From Occallatibacter savannae (lineage in GTDB: Bacteria; Acidobacteriota; Terriglobia; Terriglobales; Acidobacteriaceae): a stretch of 64,000 bases of DNA. A program made the position numbers and the translations under genes. How positions within the stretch are numbered: the first letter of the stretch is position 1; every line of letters begins with the position of its first letter. Where the stretch lies: positions 891,016 through 955,015 of the forward strand of contig NZ_QFFY01000002.1 of NCBI RefSeq assembly GCF_003131205.1, in the 5' to 3' direction. Below, piece by piece: positions 47,858 to 57,351 of the stretch. Below the pieces are notes generated by a model that saw nothing but the letters and a program-made list of their open reading frames with translations, did no database searches and was not told the DNA's origin.

Positions 47858-50482
47858 TCAGGCCATGGCTTCTCGGCCCATCGGCTCGAATCGCAACTGG
47901 TTTGAGTTGCGATCGGCGTCGATGCGGACGTGCGCGCCGTGGAGGATCTCGCCGTCGAGGATCTTCATGGCGAGCGGGTCCTGCACCATGCGCTGGAGTG
48001 CGCGCTTGAGCGGACGCGCGCCGTAGGCCAGGTCGGATCCTGATGCGAGCACCAGTTCCTGCGCCGCAGGCGTGAGCTCGATGGAGATTGCGCGATCTTC
48101 GAGCAGCTTGCGGATCTCGTTGAGGCGCAGTTCGAGGATGGCCTCGAGCTGTGCGTGTCCCAGCGGACGGAAGATGACCATGTCATCGACGCGGTTCAAG
48201 AACTCCGGCCGGAAGTGCTCGCGCAACGTACGCATTACGCTCTCTCGCGCCATGTCGAAGTCGTGTTCTGTTTTGAGCGACTCCGTAGCAAGGAACGCCG
48301 CGCCGAGGTTTGAAGTCATAATCAGCACCGTGTTCTTGAAGTCCACCGTGCGGCCTTTCGAGTCGGTGAGACGGCCGTCGTCCATGATCTGCAGCAACAC
48401 GTTGAAGACGTCGGGGTGCGCCTTCTCGATCTCGTCGAAGAGGATCACCGCGTATGGGCGGCGACGGACAGCTTCGGTCAGCTGACCGCCTTCGTCGTAG
48501 CCTACGTATCCTGGAGGTGCGCCGATGAGGCGAGCCACGGCGTGCTTCTCCATGTACTCGCTCATGTCGATGCGGACCATGGCCTGCTCGTCGTCGAAGA
48601 GGAACTCGGCGAGAGCACGGGCGGTTTCGGTTTTGCCCACGCCGGTGGGACCCAGGAAGATGAACGAGCCGATGGGACGCTTGGGATCGCTGAGGCCGGC
48701 GCGCGAACGGCGGATGGCGTTCGCAACTACGCTGAGCGCGGCATCCTGTCCGACAACGCGTTCGCGCAGCCGGTCTTCCATCTTGACGAGCTTCTTGACC
48801 TCGCCTTCGAGCATTTTGGAGACGGGGATTCCGGTCCACTTGCTGACGATCCTGGCGATGTCTTCCTCGTCGACTTCTTCCTTGAGCATGCGCGTGCTGC
48901 CAGCTGATCCGTCCTGGATAGCGTTGAGTTCGCGCAGTTCGGCATCGGCTTTGGGCAGTTCGCCGTACTGAATCTGCGCGGCGCGATCGAGCTGGCCCTT
49001 GCGGGTGTTCTCTTCGGCTTCGAAACGCAGGGCTTCGATCTTCTGCTTCAACTCACTGATGCGGGTGATGGCATCGCGTTCTTTGGTCCAGCGGGCGCGC
49101 AGAGCGGTGGATTGCTCTTTGATGGCGGCGAGTTCGCGCTCGACTTCCTGCATGCGCTGCTTGCTGTTCTGGTCAGTTTCGCGCTTGAGCGCGGCGCGTT
49201 CGATTTCGAGCGAGGTCGCCTGACGCTCGAGCTGATCGATCTCCGTAGGGACAGAGCCGATTTGGATAGCCAGCGATGCGGCTGCTTCGTCGACGAGGTC
49301 GATGGCCTTGTCGGGAAGGAAGCGGTCACTGATGTAGCGATGCGAGAGCGTGGCTGCTGCGACGATGGCGGAGTCCTTAATGCGGACCTTGTGGTGCGAC
49401 TCATAGCGATCTTTGAGGCCGCGGAGAATGGCGATGGTGTCTTCGACGTTCGGCTCGCCGACGTAGACGATCTGGAAGCGGCGCTCGAGCGCGGCGTCCT
49501 TCTCAATGTACTTGCGGTACTCGTTCAGCGTGGTTGCGCCGATGGCACGGAGTTCGCCGCGGGCCAGAGCCGGCTTGAGCATGTTGCTGGCGTCGATGGC
49601 GCCTTCCGCTGCTCCCGCGCCGACAAGCGTGTGGAGTTCGTCGATGAAGAGCACGATCTGGCCGTTGGACTCTTCGATTTCTTTGAGAACAGCTTTGAGC
49701 CGGTCTTCGAACTCGCCGCGGTACTTGGCGCCGGCGAGCATGGAGCCGAGGTCGAGAGAGATAACGCGCTTGTCGCGAAGGCCATCGGGCACATCGCCGT
49801 AGACGATGCGGCGGGCGAGGCCTTCGACGATGGCGGTTTTGCCGACGCCGGGTTCGCCGATGAGCACGGGATTGTTCTTGGTGCGGCGGCTCAGGACCTG
49901 GACGACACGGCGGATCTCTTCGTCGCGGCCAATGACGGGGTCGAGCTTGCCGCGTCGAGCGAGATCGGTGAGGTCTTTCGCGTATTTCTCGAGCGCCTGG
50001 AACTTGCCTTCCGGGTTTTGATCGGTGACGCGCTGCGATCCGCGGACCGCGGTGAGAGCTTGAAGGATTGCTTCGTGCGTTGCGCCGACCGCAACCAGAG
50101 CGTCGCGTGCGGCGTCGCCTTTCTGGTGAGCGATGCCAAGCAGCAGATGCTCGGTGGAGATGTACTCGTCTTTGAAGTTTGCCGCTTCTTTGAAGGCCTG
50201 GTCGAGCGCTTTGGTCAGGGTGTTGCTCGGGCCCGGCTGAGCGGATCCGCCCTGAACGCGGGGTAGCTTCTCCTCGATCTGGTGCAGGCTGGTCTCGAGG
50301 CGTTCTGTCGGGACACCAATTTTCTCCAGCACCGCGGGAATAACACCTTCGCGATCGGCAATGAGGGCAAGCAACAGGTGGACGGGCTGGATCTCGGGAT
50401 TGCCGTATTCCGCCGCGCGTCCCTGCGCCTGCTGCATTGCCTCCTGCGATTTGACTGTGAGTTTGTCCCAACGAATAGCCAT
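47858..50482 (-). CDS. clpB: ClpB disaggregase
   Basis: ClpB is the hexameric AAA+ chaperone that, with DnaK, pulls proteins out of aggregates after heat stress. The 874-residue protein has a Clp N-domain ([24 protein letters not shown]), a first AAA module with Walker A GEPGVGKT (209-216), a Glu/Arg-rich coiled-coil middle domain ([20 protein letters not shown] and following), and a second AAA module with Walker [20 protein letters not shown] and [17 protein letters not shown]. Length and domain order are as in E. coli ClpB. Start: ATG at 50482. The hsp20 gene lies directly upstream in the same direction, across a 206-base gap with a hairpin. Confidence 0.97.
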   Translation of the reverse strand: MAIRWDKLTVKSQEAMQQAQGRAAEYGNPEIQPVHLLLALIADREGVIPAVLEKIGVPTERLETSLHQIEEKLPRVQGGSAQPGPSNTLTKALDQAFKEAANFKDEYISTEHLLLGIAHQKGDAARDALVAVGATHEAILQALTAVRGSQRVTDQNPEGKFQALEKYAKDLTDLARRGKLDPVIGRDEEIRRVVQVLSRRTKNNPVLIGEPGVGKTAIVEGLARRIVYGDVPDGLRDKRVISLDLGSMLAGAKYRGEFEDRLKAVLKEIEESNGQIVLFIDELHTLVGAGAAEGAIDASNMLKPALARGELRAIGATTLNEYRKYIEKDAALERRFQIVYVGEPNVEDTIAILRGLKDRYESHHKVRIKDSAIVAAATLSHRYISDRFLPDKAIDLVDEAAASLAIQIGSVPTEIDQLERQATSLEIERAALKRETDQNSKQRMQEVERELAAIKEQSTALRARWTKERDAITRISELKQKIEALRFEAEENTRKGQLDRAAQIQYGELPKADAELRELNAIQDGSAGSTRMLKEEVDEEDIARIVSKWTGIPVSKMLEGEVKKLVKMEDRLRERVVGQDAALSVVANAIRRSRAGLSDPKRPIGSFIFLGPTGVGKTETARALAEFLFDDEQAMVRIDMSEYMEKHAVARLIGAPPGYVGYDEGGQLTEAVRRRPYAVILFDEIEKAHPDVFNVLLQIMDDGRLTDSKGRTVDFKNTVLIMTSNLGAAFLATESLKTEHDFDMARESVMRTLREHFRPEFLNRVDDMVIFRPLGHAQLEAILELRLNEIRKLLEDRAISIELTPAAQELVLASGSDLAYGARPLKRALQRMVQDPLAMKILDGEILHGAHVRIDADRNSNQLRFEPMGREAMA

Positions 50483-50488
50483 TTTGTT

Positions 50489-50531
50489 TAGCTCCTAGCT
50501 TTCAGCTCTCAGCCTTCAGCTTTGCAGCTTA
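50489..50531. repeat. AGCTTTCAGCTCTCAGCC-type words
   Basis: Degenerate tandem of AGCTTTC, AGCTCTC and TTCAGC words between hsp20 and clpB; a related short tract (about 50660-50685, GAGAGCTGACGGCTG) lies near the hsp20 stop. Confidence 0.7.
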
Positions 50532-50591
50532 GGCCAGGCGAAGCTTACTTGCACTGATTTGAATTTAGGGTCTTGCGTTGCACATATAAAT

Positions 50592-50623
50592 GCGCCGGGA
50601 CACCTTGAGGGTGCACCCGGCGC
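50592..50623 (-). terminator. Hairpin downstream of hsp20
   Basis: GCGCCGGG (50592-50599) and CCCGGCGC (50616-50623) pair over a 16-base loop that itself holds a shorter inverted pair (ACACC/GGTGC in part). On the minus strand ATTTATAT follows. It is a likely hsp20 terminator, though part of the flow to clpB may pass. Confidence 0.6.
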
Positions 50624-50688
50624 TCAATTGCGTCGCCGCCAGCGTGTGCAGGATCGAACTGAGAGCTGACGGCTGAAAGCTGCTCCTC

Positions 50689-51186
50689 TTACCGTGCGCC
50701 AACCAGCTCGTGTTCGTGCTCTTCTTTCTTGTTCTCGAACTTGGACTGGGTGCCGAAGTTGACCTTGATCTGCTTGGGCTGCGCTTCGGGCTTCTTGTTG
50801 AGTTCCAGCTTGAGAATGCCTGCGTTATAGCTGGCGTTGACGTTCTCGGTGTCAACTGTCGACGGAAGCGTGAAGGAGCGATAGAAGGTGCCGTAGCGGC
50901 GCTCGATGCGGTGGAAGTTCTCTTCCTTCTCGTCCTTTTCGAACTTGCGTTCGCCCTTCACGGTGAGGGTGTTGTTCTCAACGCGGATGTCGAGGTCCTT
51001 CTCTTCCATGCCTGGGACTTCGAGCTTGAGGACGACTTTCCTCGGGTCCTCGTAGATGTCGACAGCCGGCACAAAGCTGGCAGTGGTCAAGGGATTGTCG
51101 GTCTCGTTCATCTCGCGGAACAGGGAGTTCATGCGGTTCTGAAGAGCTACGACTTCGCGAAAGGGATCCCAACGATTGATTGCCAT
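50689..51186 (-). CDS. Hsp20 / alpha-crystallin small heat-shock protein
   Basis: The 165-residue protein has the alpha-crystallin fold: FVPAVDIYEDPRKVVLKLEVPGMEEKDLDIRVENNTLTVKGE is the opening, ERRYGTFYRSFTLPSTVDTENVNASYNAGILKLELNK the close, with the G-x-L motif as G-I-L. It holds unfolded proteins for ClpB/DnaK. The N-terminus (MAINRWDPFREVVALQNRMNSLFREM) is the family's usual phenylalanine-containing start. I use the ATG at 51186 (GGAGG 11 bases upstream). It lies upstream of clpB in the same direction, and the AT-rich stretch before it holds a candidate operator. Confidence 0.93.
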   Translation of the reverse strand: MAINRWDPFREVVALQNRMNSLFREMNETDNPLTTASFVPAVDIYEDPRKVVLKLEVPGMEEKDLDIRVENNTLTVKGERKFEKDEKEENFHRIERRYGTFYRSFTLPSTVDTENVNASYNAGILKLELNKKPEAQPKQIKVNFGTQSKFENKKEEHEHELVGAR

Positions 51187-51656
51187 GATTTTGTGTTCCT
51201 CCAACTGATTTGGTGATTGTGGGTTAGGGCTTTGCCCAACCGCTCATTCAATCTGATGACAATATAGCACAAGTGATTCACAAAATATGAGTATTTTGCG
51301 CTCATATTATAGAAATTGATATATGTCATTAAGAATGAGCTACGTGGGAGGAGTTCTGAAATGGGAAAAGGGGCTGCACACCGGGAATTTCGCAGATCTC
51401 AGGGCTACCCAGGCCGGGGTAGGCTGGCCGTCCATGTCGGGATGGCAGGGGAGGGCTGAAAAAGTGGTCCGAGAAAGGATGGGTGGCCGGGGGGGGCAGC
51501 GGGACGGATGGGTGGTCTGGAACTACTTCTATTGTGCCGGAAACGCAGTTAATTGACTGCAAACCGGGCGGCAGATTCGGACGGGCAGGTTTTAGAAGGG
51601 TGGGGCTGGGGAGGCGCGGGGAGGCGGGGCGAGCCGGCTCATAGAATCTAGAGAAG
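51187..51656. other. Divergent intergenic region, 470 bp
   Basis: Near hsp20 it is AT-rich and holds the inverted repeat at 51284-51308 and a TATAAT on the minus strand. From about 51340 to 51650 it is GC/G-rich upstream of the TauE-like gene, with no clear promoter and no repeat of the main families. An open frame at 51323-51556 lacks a ribosome-binding site and is not called. Confidence 0.5.
51284..51308. promoter_or_regulatory. CIRCE-sized inverted repeat upstream of hsp20
   Basis: AATATGAG (51284-51291) and CTCATATT (51301-51308) are perfect eight-base arms separated by nine bases, the spacing of the CIRCE element, but with different arm sequence. A minus-strand TATAAT overlaps the right arm (51305-51310 region), about 120 bases before the hsp20 start. 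It is a candidate repressor site for heat-shock control. Confidence 0.45.
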
Positions 51657-52472
51657 ATGACGCTTGCGGCGGAGTTTCCCTCGTACATCGGCTGGCGCTG
51701 GGCGTGGCTGACGGTAGCTGCCTTCCTGGGCGGTGTGCTGAACGCGGTGGCCGGCGGAGGGTCGTTTCTGCTGTTTCCCGCGATCCTGGGCATGAAGGTT
51801 CTGCCTGTGCAGGCGAACGCGACCAATACTGTAGCGTTGTGGCCGGGGCAACTGACATCGGTCGCGGCGTACCGGAACGATGTCCGGCGGAATCTGCGGG
51901 TGGCGATCCCGATGGCGGTTGCGGGGCTGATCGGGGGCACGTGCGGGGCAATTGTGCTGTTGCGGACGCCGCAGACGACGTTTCTGCATTTGGTTCCATG
52001 GCTGCTGCTGGTGGCGGCGGCGATCTTCGCGCTGAGCGGGCCGGTATCGCGATGGCTGGAGCACCGGAAATTCACGCGGAGCCACGCGCAGGGCGGCGTT
52101 CATAAGCCACGAATGGTGCCGGTCTTCGTTGCGACTGCGGTGGTTTGTTTCTACATCGGCTACTTCGGGGCGGGAGCGGGATTTTTGATCATTACGCTGT
52201 TGTCTCTGTTCGGATATCAGGACCTCAACGAGATCAACGCGCTGAAGGTGGTGTCGACCACGATGGCGAACGGCATTGCGTTTCTCCTATTCGTGATCAA
52301 TGGGCAGGTGGTGTGGCGGTATTGCCTGGTGGCGATGGTGACGTGCGCGGTGGGCGGATATACGTCGGCGAGTCTGGCGAGGCGCATTCCGCAGAGCGTG
52401 CTGCGCGGGACGGTGGTGTGCATCGGGTTGGGCATGGCGGCGTGGTTTTTCTGGAGAAACAGTGGTCAGTGA
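51657..52472 (+). CDS. TauE/SafE (TSUP) family membrane protein
   Basis: The 271-residue protein has seven or eight hydrophobic spans and the family pattern GWRWAWLTVAAFLGGVLNAVAGGGSFLLFPAILGM, which is the first TauE repeat (N-A-x-A-G-G-G). A second repeat begins CFYIGYFGAGAGFLIITLLSL. Members export sulfite, sulfonates or other organic anions, or take up substrates; the substrate is unknown. The ATG at 51657 follows 'TCTAGAGAAG', a weak site. It is a lone gene. Confidence 0.86.
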   Translation: MTLAAEFPSYIGWRWAWLTVAAFLGGVLNAVAGGGSFLLFPAILGMKVLPVQANATNTVALWPGQLTSVAAYRNDVRRNLRVAIPMAVAGLIGGTCGAIVLLRTPQTTFLHLVPWLLLVAAAIFALSGPVSRWLEHRKFTRSHAQGGVHKPRMVPVFVATAVVCFYIGYFGAGAGFLIITLLSLFGYQDLNEINALKVVSTTMANGIAFLLFVINGQVVWRYCLVAMVTCAVGGYTSASLARRIPQSVLRGTVVCIGLGMAAWFFWRNSGQ

Positions 52473-52597
52473 TCAGTGGTCAGGTTCAGTGAAGAACAAC
52501 GGTCAGTGTTCGTCGAGGTAGAACCAAGCGTGAGATTTGGCCGCGACTGGCGGGAGAGGCCTCGCTGACGACTGATCTCTGATCTCTGTAAACTGTC
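52464..52597. repeat. CAGTGATCAGTGGTCAGG-type words
   Basis: Two word tracts (52464-52515 and 52567-52597) in the 128-base gap between the TauE-like and DUF971 genes: GTGGTCAGTGATCAG, GATCTCTGATCTCTG. Same family as at 9406 and 57352. Confidence 0.7.
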
Positions 52598-52600
52598 CTT

Positions 52601-53056
52601 ATGAGTCATGAGGGAATTCGGTTCGTCAGCAAAGAGGAACAAGCACGCGAGAGCCTGGAGGACCGGCCGCTTCCACGGATTGCGGTCACGCCGGACAAGG
52701 TGCGCGTGAAGCTCACGGAGGGGACGGGGCTCGAGATCGACTGGCAGGACGGGCACAAGAGCGTGTGGAGCTTCGCGTGGCTGCGGGATGCGTGTCCGTG
52801 CGCGACGTGCATTGACGAGCGGAAGGCGCAGGGGCGGAAGGCGGGACAGCCGAAGGCAAAGGCTGCGGCGCTGCTGCCGATGTATACGCCTCCGGCCAAG
52901 CCGGCGAGCGCGCATGGCGTCGGGCGGTATGCGATCCAGTTCAACTGGCAGGATGGGCACTCGGGCGGAATCTACTCTTGGGATTATCTGCGGCGGCATT
53001 GCCAGTGCGCGGAGTGCCGGTTTGAGACGACGGAGAGTAGCGGGACGCCGAATTGA
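52601..53056 (+). CDS. DUF971 (gamma-butyrobetaine hydroxylase-like N-terminal) protein
   Basis: The 151-residue protein matches DUF971/GBBH-like N-terminal domain: ITVT-like IAVTPDKVRVKLTEGTGLEIDWQDGHKSVWSFAWLRDACPCATC is the conserved 'L-x-I-x-W-x-D-G-x-x-S-x-x-x-x-x-W-L-R-D-x-C-x-C-x-x-C' stretch, and NWQDGHSGGIYSWDYLRRHCQCAEC repeats a similar pattern with paired Cys (a pseudo-duplication), which may bind a metal. Stand-alone copies of the domain are of unknown function. Start: ATG at 52601. Confidence 0.86.
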   Translation: MSHEGIRFVSKEEQARESLEDRPLPRIAVTPDKVRVKLTEGTGLEIDWQDGHKSVWSFAWLRDACPCATCIDERKAQGRKAGQPKAKAAALLPMYTPPAKPASAHGVGRYAIQFNWQDGHSGGIYSWDYLRRHCQCAECRFETTESSGTPN

Positions 53057-53062
53057 GAAGAG

Positions 53063-53120
53063 CAGGGGACGAGGGAACAAGGGAACAAGGCTGGTCGGTA
53101 GTGAATAGTGATAGTGAGTA
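53063..53120. repeat. GGGAACAAGGGAACAAGG and GTAGTGAATAGTGATAG words
   Basis: Two adjoining degenerate tandem tracts just after the DUF971 stop. The first is of the same GGGACAAG word family as at 1366-1432 and 9618-9648. Confidence 0.65.
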
Positions 53121-53319
53121 ACTGGCCGGATTCGTAAGCGCATTCCTTCTTTGCATTTGCGTGTTGCTCGTCGGGGCGAGGCGGTTTCGGCATCTGGAAC
53201 GTGACAATCTTTTTACAACTATCTGGGCTGCCGGGTGACGGCTCGAGGCGTCTGATCTAGAACACTCCGAGATCTAAGGGTGCGCACGTCGGAGCAATTC
53301 GCGAACAGGGGATGTCCCG

Positions 53320-54156
53320 GTGGGCAGACCAGACACTCGCAATTTCCTATCCGTTCGAGGCGCATCTCTGCTGTTTGCGCTCCTGTATTCCGGATTCTCT
53401 CTCCTTGCTCAGCAGAGCGCCGCCGCGGGTGAACAGAGTGTGCGCATACGGCGCGACGCGAGCGAGACGGAGCCGTCGGCTTATCGCATCGAGCGATTTA
53501 CGCGGGCGAGTTTGTTCCTCTCGGTTTCGTCGCTTGGGATCGGCGGACAGCTTTCGACGAATGTTTCGCCTCACCTCGATGTGCGCGTGTTCGGCAATCG
53601 AGCGTCGATCACGACACACCACTGGTCGCAAAACGATTTCAGCATCGGCGTGAACGCGGGGTTTGCGAACATGGGCGCGATGGCGGACAGCTATCCGTTT
53701 CACCTGCCGTTCCGGTTCAGCGGCGGATACCTGTTTTACAACGGAGATCGCGTGCGCGCGGACCTGCATGCAAAGCAGAACTCCGTGTTCACGATCAATG
53801 ACACGGACTGGATTTCAGATAATGCAGATCCTGTGCATGGAACGGGCAGGCTGACGCTGGGCGGCAACGGATTCGTGCTGACGACGGGTTACGGCAGGAT
53901 GGTGTCGCGCAGCGAGAAGCATTTCAGTTTTCCTTTCGAGGCGGGTGTCGCGTTTATCAACAGACCGGTGGTGACGTTGAACCTGTTCGGGCAGATCTGC
54001 ACGGTGCAGGGGCTGAACTGCCAGCCGGCTGCGACGTACCCAGGGTTTGCGAATGCGTTGGCACAACAGTTGTCGACGTGGAACAGCGACGCCGCTCCGT
54101 TCCACATCTATCCGATCGTGCAGGGCGGCGTGACGTATACGTTTCGCATTCGGTGA
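53320..54156 (+). CDS. Exported beta-barrel-like protein of unknown function
   Basis: The 278-residue product, from the GTG at 53320, has a hydrophobic signal (VRGASLLFALLYSGFSLLAQ) and alternating beta patterns throughout (ASLFLSVSSLGIGGQLSTNVSPHLDVRVFG, SGGYLFYNGDRVRADLHA, GRLTLGGNGFVLTTGYGRM). A Cys pair (ICTVQGLNC) lies near 225. It ends in TYTFRIR, close to the aromatic C-terminal pattern of outer-membrane barrels. I do not recognise the family. AGGGG precedes the GTG by about eight bases. It is alone in a 263-base gap on its left side and followed by a long region without genes. Confidence 0.62.
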   Translation: MGRPDTRNFLSVRGASLLFALLYSGFSLLAQQSAAAGEQSVRIRRDASETEPSAYRIERFTRASLFLSVSSLGIGGQLSTNVSPHLDVRVFGNRASITTHHWSQNDFSIGVNAGFANMGAMADSYPFHLPFRFSGGYLFYNGDRVRADLHAKQNSVFTINDTDWISDNADPVHGTGRLTLGGNGFVLTTGYGRMVSRSEKHFSFPFEAGVAFINRPVVTLNLFGQICTVQGLNCQPAATYPGFANALAQQLSTWNSDAAPFHIYPIVQGGVTYTFRIR

Positions 54157-54783
54157 GAGCTGTGGGGGAGACCCGTCCCCATGTTGGGAATTTATTTAGT
54201 ACCTGCTTTTTGTCAAAATCCTCAGCGAACTTAATTTAGGGCAAGATCAATCCGGATTGGGTGCGGTTGCTCATCGGTACTCCGAAAAAAGATGTCGTCG
54301 ATCGTAGCGTGAATACCTTCACGAACGGGTCGACGAGCGGTGGTGTTTTCCTCTTTGAATCCATTGTGCCTGAATGAGGGATAATTGACTGCAAAGTCGG
54401 CTGAAGTTTTTTGCACGCTGGTTCAGGTCCGCTTACGTAGTGGAGTTCCTTCGCCCCTCCGGGGCTCTGAGCGCTTTTGCGTGTCTTTCCCAGGGGTGCG
54501 CCGCTGGCGCGGCTTCTCCTGGGCTAACGTCCTTCGCCCCTCCGGGGCTGGTTGTGGCGGTGCCAATGTGTTGGCCTCTGTGCTGAAGGTGCAGATCGTG
54601 CTTCAACCCATTCGGCAAAAGCGCCGAATGGATGGGCACAGCTGCCGGTGTGGCATCGACGAGAGCGCCGAATGGATGGGGCAGCCTTCACGGAGAAGTC
54701 GATGAACATCGGGGTGTGCTGCGGGTCACACATCTGAGAACTGACGCGAACGATGCTTCGTATGGACTGGCAAGGACAACTTC
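54157..54783. other. Gene-free region of 627 bp with dispersed hairpin element
   Basis: The stretch has no convincing gene. Its middle (54447-54549) is a GC-rich element bounded by two exact copies of the same 20-base word TCCTTCGCCCCTCCGGGGCT (54447-54466 and 54530-54549), each with the palindrome GCCCC-TCC-GGGGC; inside are CCCAGG...CCTGGG arms. Downstream, GCGCCGAATGGATGGG occurs twice (54621-54636 and 54665-54680), and CCATTCGGC at 54608-54616 pairs with GCCGAATGG at 54623-54631. The first 230 bases are AT-richer and hold nothing I can name. Confidence 0.7.
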
Positions 54784-57345
54784 ATGCGAAAGCTCGGGCA
54801 GGATGTGGTGTACGCGCTGCGGCAGATGCGGCACTCACCGGTGTTTACGTTGACAGCGATGTTGACCCTGGCGCTGGGGATCGGCGCAACGACGGCAATC
54901 TTTTCGCTCATTCATACGGTGATGTTGAAGTCGCTGCCGGTGACGGATCCGGCGACGCTGTATCGCGTGGGGGAGGGGAACGACTGTTGCGTGAACATGG
55001 GGCCGGAGGGAAGCTGGGGACTGTTTCCGTACGTGGTGTACCAGCGTTTTCGGGATGCGGCGCCGGAGTTTGAGCAGATGGCGGCGTTCCAGGCGGGGCG
55101 CGAACTGTTCAGCGTGCGGCGTGGAGAGACCGATCAACTGGCGAAGCCGTTGCGCGCGGAGTACGTGTCAGGAAACTACTTTGCGACTTTCGGAATTCAA
55201 GCACATGCGGGACGGACGCTGGCACCTGCCGACGACAAGCGCGGAGCGCCGCCCGCGGCGATGCTGACACACAAAGCCTGGCAGCAGAAGTATGGCGCCG
55301 ATCCCAAGGTGTTAGGCGCAACGTTTCTGATCAATGGGAATCCGTTCACGGTTGTGGGAATTGCGCCGCGCGGGTTTGATGGCGAGAGACTGGAGAGCGA
55401 TCCGCCGGAACTGTTTGTGCCGATCGAGCAGGAGCCGCTGATTGCGGGCGCCAATACGCTGATGAATCAGCCGATGTCGTGGCTGCGGATTATCGGTAGG
55501 GTGAAGCCGGGCGTTAATCCCGAGTCGCTGGGGCCGCGGTTTACAACGATCTTGCGCAACTGGTTTGTGAACGATTTCGGGCCGCTGTTTCCGCAGTTTG
55601 CGCCGCAGGTGAAGGAGGTGCTGCCCAAGCAGTTTGTGAAGCTGACGCCGGGCGGCGCCGGAATTGCGACGATGAAGGCGGACTACGAAGAGAGCCTGAA
55701 AATTCTGCTGGCGGTGTGCGGACTGGTGCTGCTGATTGCGTGCGCGAACATCGCGAACCTGCTGCTGGCGCGCGGGTCGGCACGAAGCACGCAGACGGCG
55801 ATACGGCTGGCGCTTGGTGCATCGCGGCGAAGGCTGATCAGACAGTGGATGACGGAGAGCCTGGTGCTGGCCGTTGCGGGCGGTGCCGCCGGACTGGTGG
55901 TGGCGTTTGCCGGCGTGCGGGTGATTCTGGCGCTGGCGTTTCGTCATGCGGAGTATGTGCCGATCAGCGCGATGCCGTCGCTGCCGGTGCTGGGGTTTGC
56001 GTTTGGAGTAGCGCTGATGACAGGGCTGCTGTTCGGGACGGCGCCGGCGTGGATCTCGACGAGGGCGAATCCGGCGACGGCGCTGCACGGAGCGAACCGG
56101 ACGACGCGGGACCGGAGCGGTTTCTGGCAAAAGGGGCTCGTGATTGTGCAGGCGACGCTCTCGGTTGTGCTGCTGAGCGGGGCGGGACTGCTGACGCGCA
56201 GTATGCAGAAGATGCAGCAGCAGGACTTCGGGTTCACGACCGATCATCGCGTTAGCATCAGCATGTATGCGCCGTTCGCGGGCTACTCGCGGGAGAAGCT
56301 GGACGTGACGTACAAGAACCTGCGGCAGCGGCTCGAGCGGATTCCAGGAGTGAAGCGAGCAGCGCTGGCGTTGTATACACCATTCACGAATAACTGGGGA
56401 GAGCTTTTTATGCGGCCGGGATCGGAGCCGCCGAACATGAGCGATATCTCGAGCGTGATGGTGTCGTGGGATCGCGTGAGCCCTGGATATCTGGAGACGA
56501 TGGGGCAGAAGGTGGTGCGCGGACGCACGCTGACGGAGCAGGATACGGCGGCGACGCGCAATGTGGCGGTGGTGGATGAGGCTCTGGTGAAGAAGTACTT
56601 CAAGCCGGGTGAGGATCCGATCGGGCAGGTGTTCGGGATTGATGACCCGAGATTCGCGAAGATGTACGAGATTGTGGGCGTGGTGCACACGGCGAACTAC
56701 ACGGATCCGAGCGGGCACTGGAGGCCGCCGCTGTTCTTTGTGCCGCTGGCACAGCACGGGACGTTCGACAAGCAGATGGTGCAGATGATCGACGACCGCA
56801 GCCACATCATGGAGGCTGCTGTGCTGGAGGTGCAGGGCGGCATGGAAGGGCTCGAGGCGCAGGTGAAGCGCGCGTTTTCGGAGGTCGATCCGAACCTGAC
56901 GCTGGTGACGATTCGGCCGATGGAGCAGCAGGTTGCGGACAGGCTGGATCAGGACAGGACGGTGGCGCAGCTGACGGGATTGTTCGGATTGCTGGCGCTG
57001 GTGCTGGCGGCGGTGGGACTGTACGGCGTGACGGCGTACAGCGTGGAGCGGAGGACAGCGGAGATCGGCGTACGGATTGCGCTCGGAGCGAATCGGGCGA
57101 GCGTGGTGGAGATGGTGCTGAAGGGCGCGTTCGTGCAGATTGTGATTGGGCTGGCGATCGGTGTGCCGGCTTCGATCGCGTGCGCGCGGCTGATTGCGGC
57201 GAAGCTCTACCAGGTGAAGGGCTGGGATCCGCTGGTGCTGGGCGGGGCGGTGGCGGCTCTGGCGGTGTGTGCACTGGTGGCGAGCGTTGTGCCGGCGCGG
57301 AGAGCGGCGGCGGTGAATCCGGTGAGGGCGTTGCGGGTGGAGTAA
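54784..57345 (+). CDS. Fused MacB/FtsX-type ABC permease (acidobacterial duplicated orphan permease)
   Basis: The 853-residue protein has a first span in FTLTAMLTLALGIGATTAIFSLIHTVMLKSLP followed by a MacB-type periplasmic core (about 50-290), an FtsX core in the middle (LLAVCGLVLLIACANIANLLLARGSAR...IRLALGASRRRLIRQWMTESLVLAVAGG), a second periplasmic core (about 475-690), and a second FtsX core at the C-terminus (DRTVAQLTGLFGLLALVLAAVGLYGVTAYSVERRTAEIGVRIALGANRASVV and IACARLIAAKLYQVKGWDPLVLG). This duplicated form without an ATPase neighbour is common in acidobacteria. Substrate and energy source are unknown. AAGGA lies seven bases upstream of the ATG at 54784. Confidence 0.86.
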   Translation: MRKLGQDVVYALRQMRHSPVFTLTAMLTLALGIGATTAIFSLIHTVMLKSLPVTDPATLYRVGEGNDCCVNMGPEGSWGLFPYVVYQRFRDAAPEFEQMAAFQAGRELFSVRRGETDQLAKPLRAEYVSGNYFATFGIQAHAGRTLAPADDKRGAPPAAMLTHKAWQQKYGADPKVLGATFLINGNPFTVVGIAPRGFDGERLESDPPELFVPIEQEPLIAGANTLMNQPMSWLRIIGRVKPGVNPESLGPRFTTILRNWFVNDFGPLFPQFAPQVKEVLPKQFVKLTPGGAGIATMKADYEESLKILLAVCGLVLLIACANIANLLLARGSARSTQTAIRLALGASRRRLIRQWMTESLVLAVAGGAAGLVVAFAGVRVILALAFRHAEYVPISAMPSLPVLGFAFGVALMTGLLFGTAPAWISTRANPATALHGANRTTRDRSGFWQKGLVIVQATLSVVLLSGAGLLTRSMQKMQQQDFGFTTDHRVSISMYAPFAGYSREKLDVTYKNLRQRLERIPGVKRAALALYTPFTNNWGELFMRPGSEPPNMSDISSVMVSWDRVSPGYLETMGQKVVRGRTLTEQDTAATRNVAVVDEALVKKYFKPGEDPIGQVFGIDDPRFAKMYEIVGVVHTANYTDPSGHWRPPLFFVPLAQHGTFDKQMVQMIDDRSHIMEAAVLEVQGGMEGLEAQVKRAFSEVDPNLTLVTIRPMEQQVADRLDQDRTVAQLTGLFGLLALVLAAVGLYGVTAYSVERRTAEIGVRIALGANRASVVEMVLKGAFVQIVIGLAIGVPASIACARLIAAKLYQVKGWDPLVLGGAVAALAVCALVASVVPARRAAAVNPVRALRVE

Positions 57346-57351
57346 GAAAAG

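Noticed and set aside
49112..50266. Long open frame antisense to clpB (384 codons)
   Set aside because: clpB is complete on the other strand; this frame has no motif and low-complexity acidic runs.
51323..51556. 77-codon plus-strand frame upstream of the TauE-like gene
   Set aside because: No ribosome-binding site, Gly/Trp-rich low-complexity composition, no family resemblance.
55312..56805. Long open frame antisense to the permease (497 codons)
   Set aside because: His/Arg-rich shadow of the permease gene; no signal or domain.
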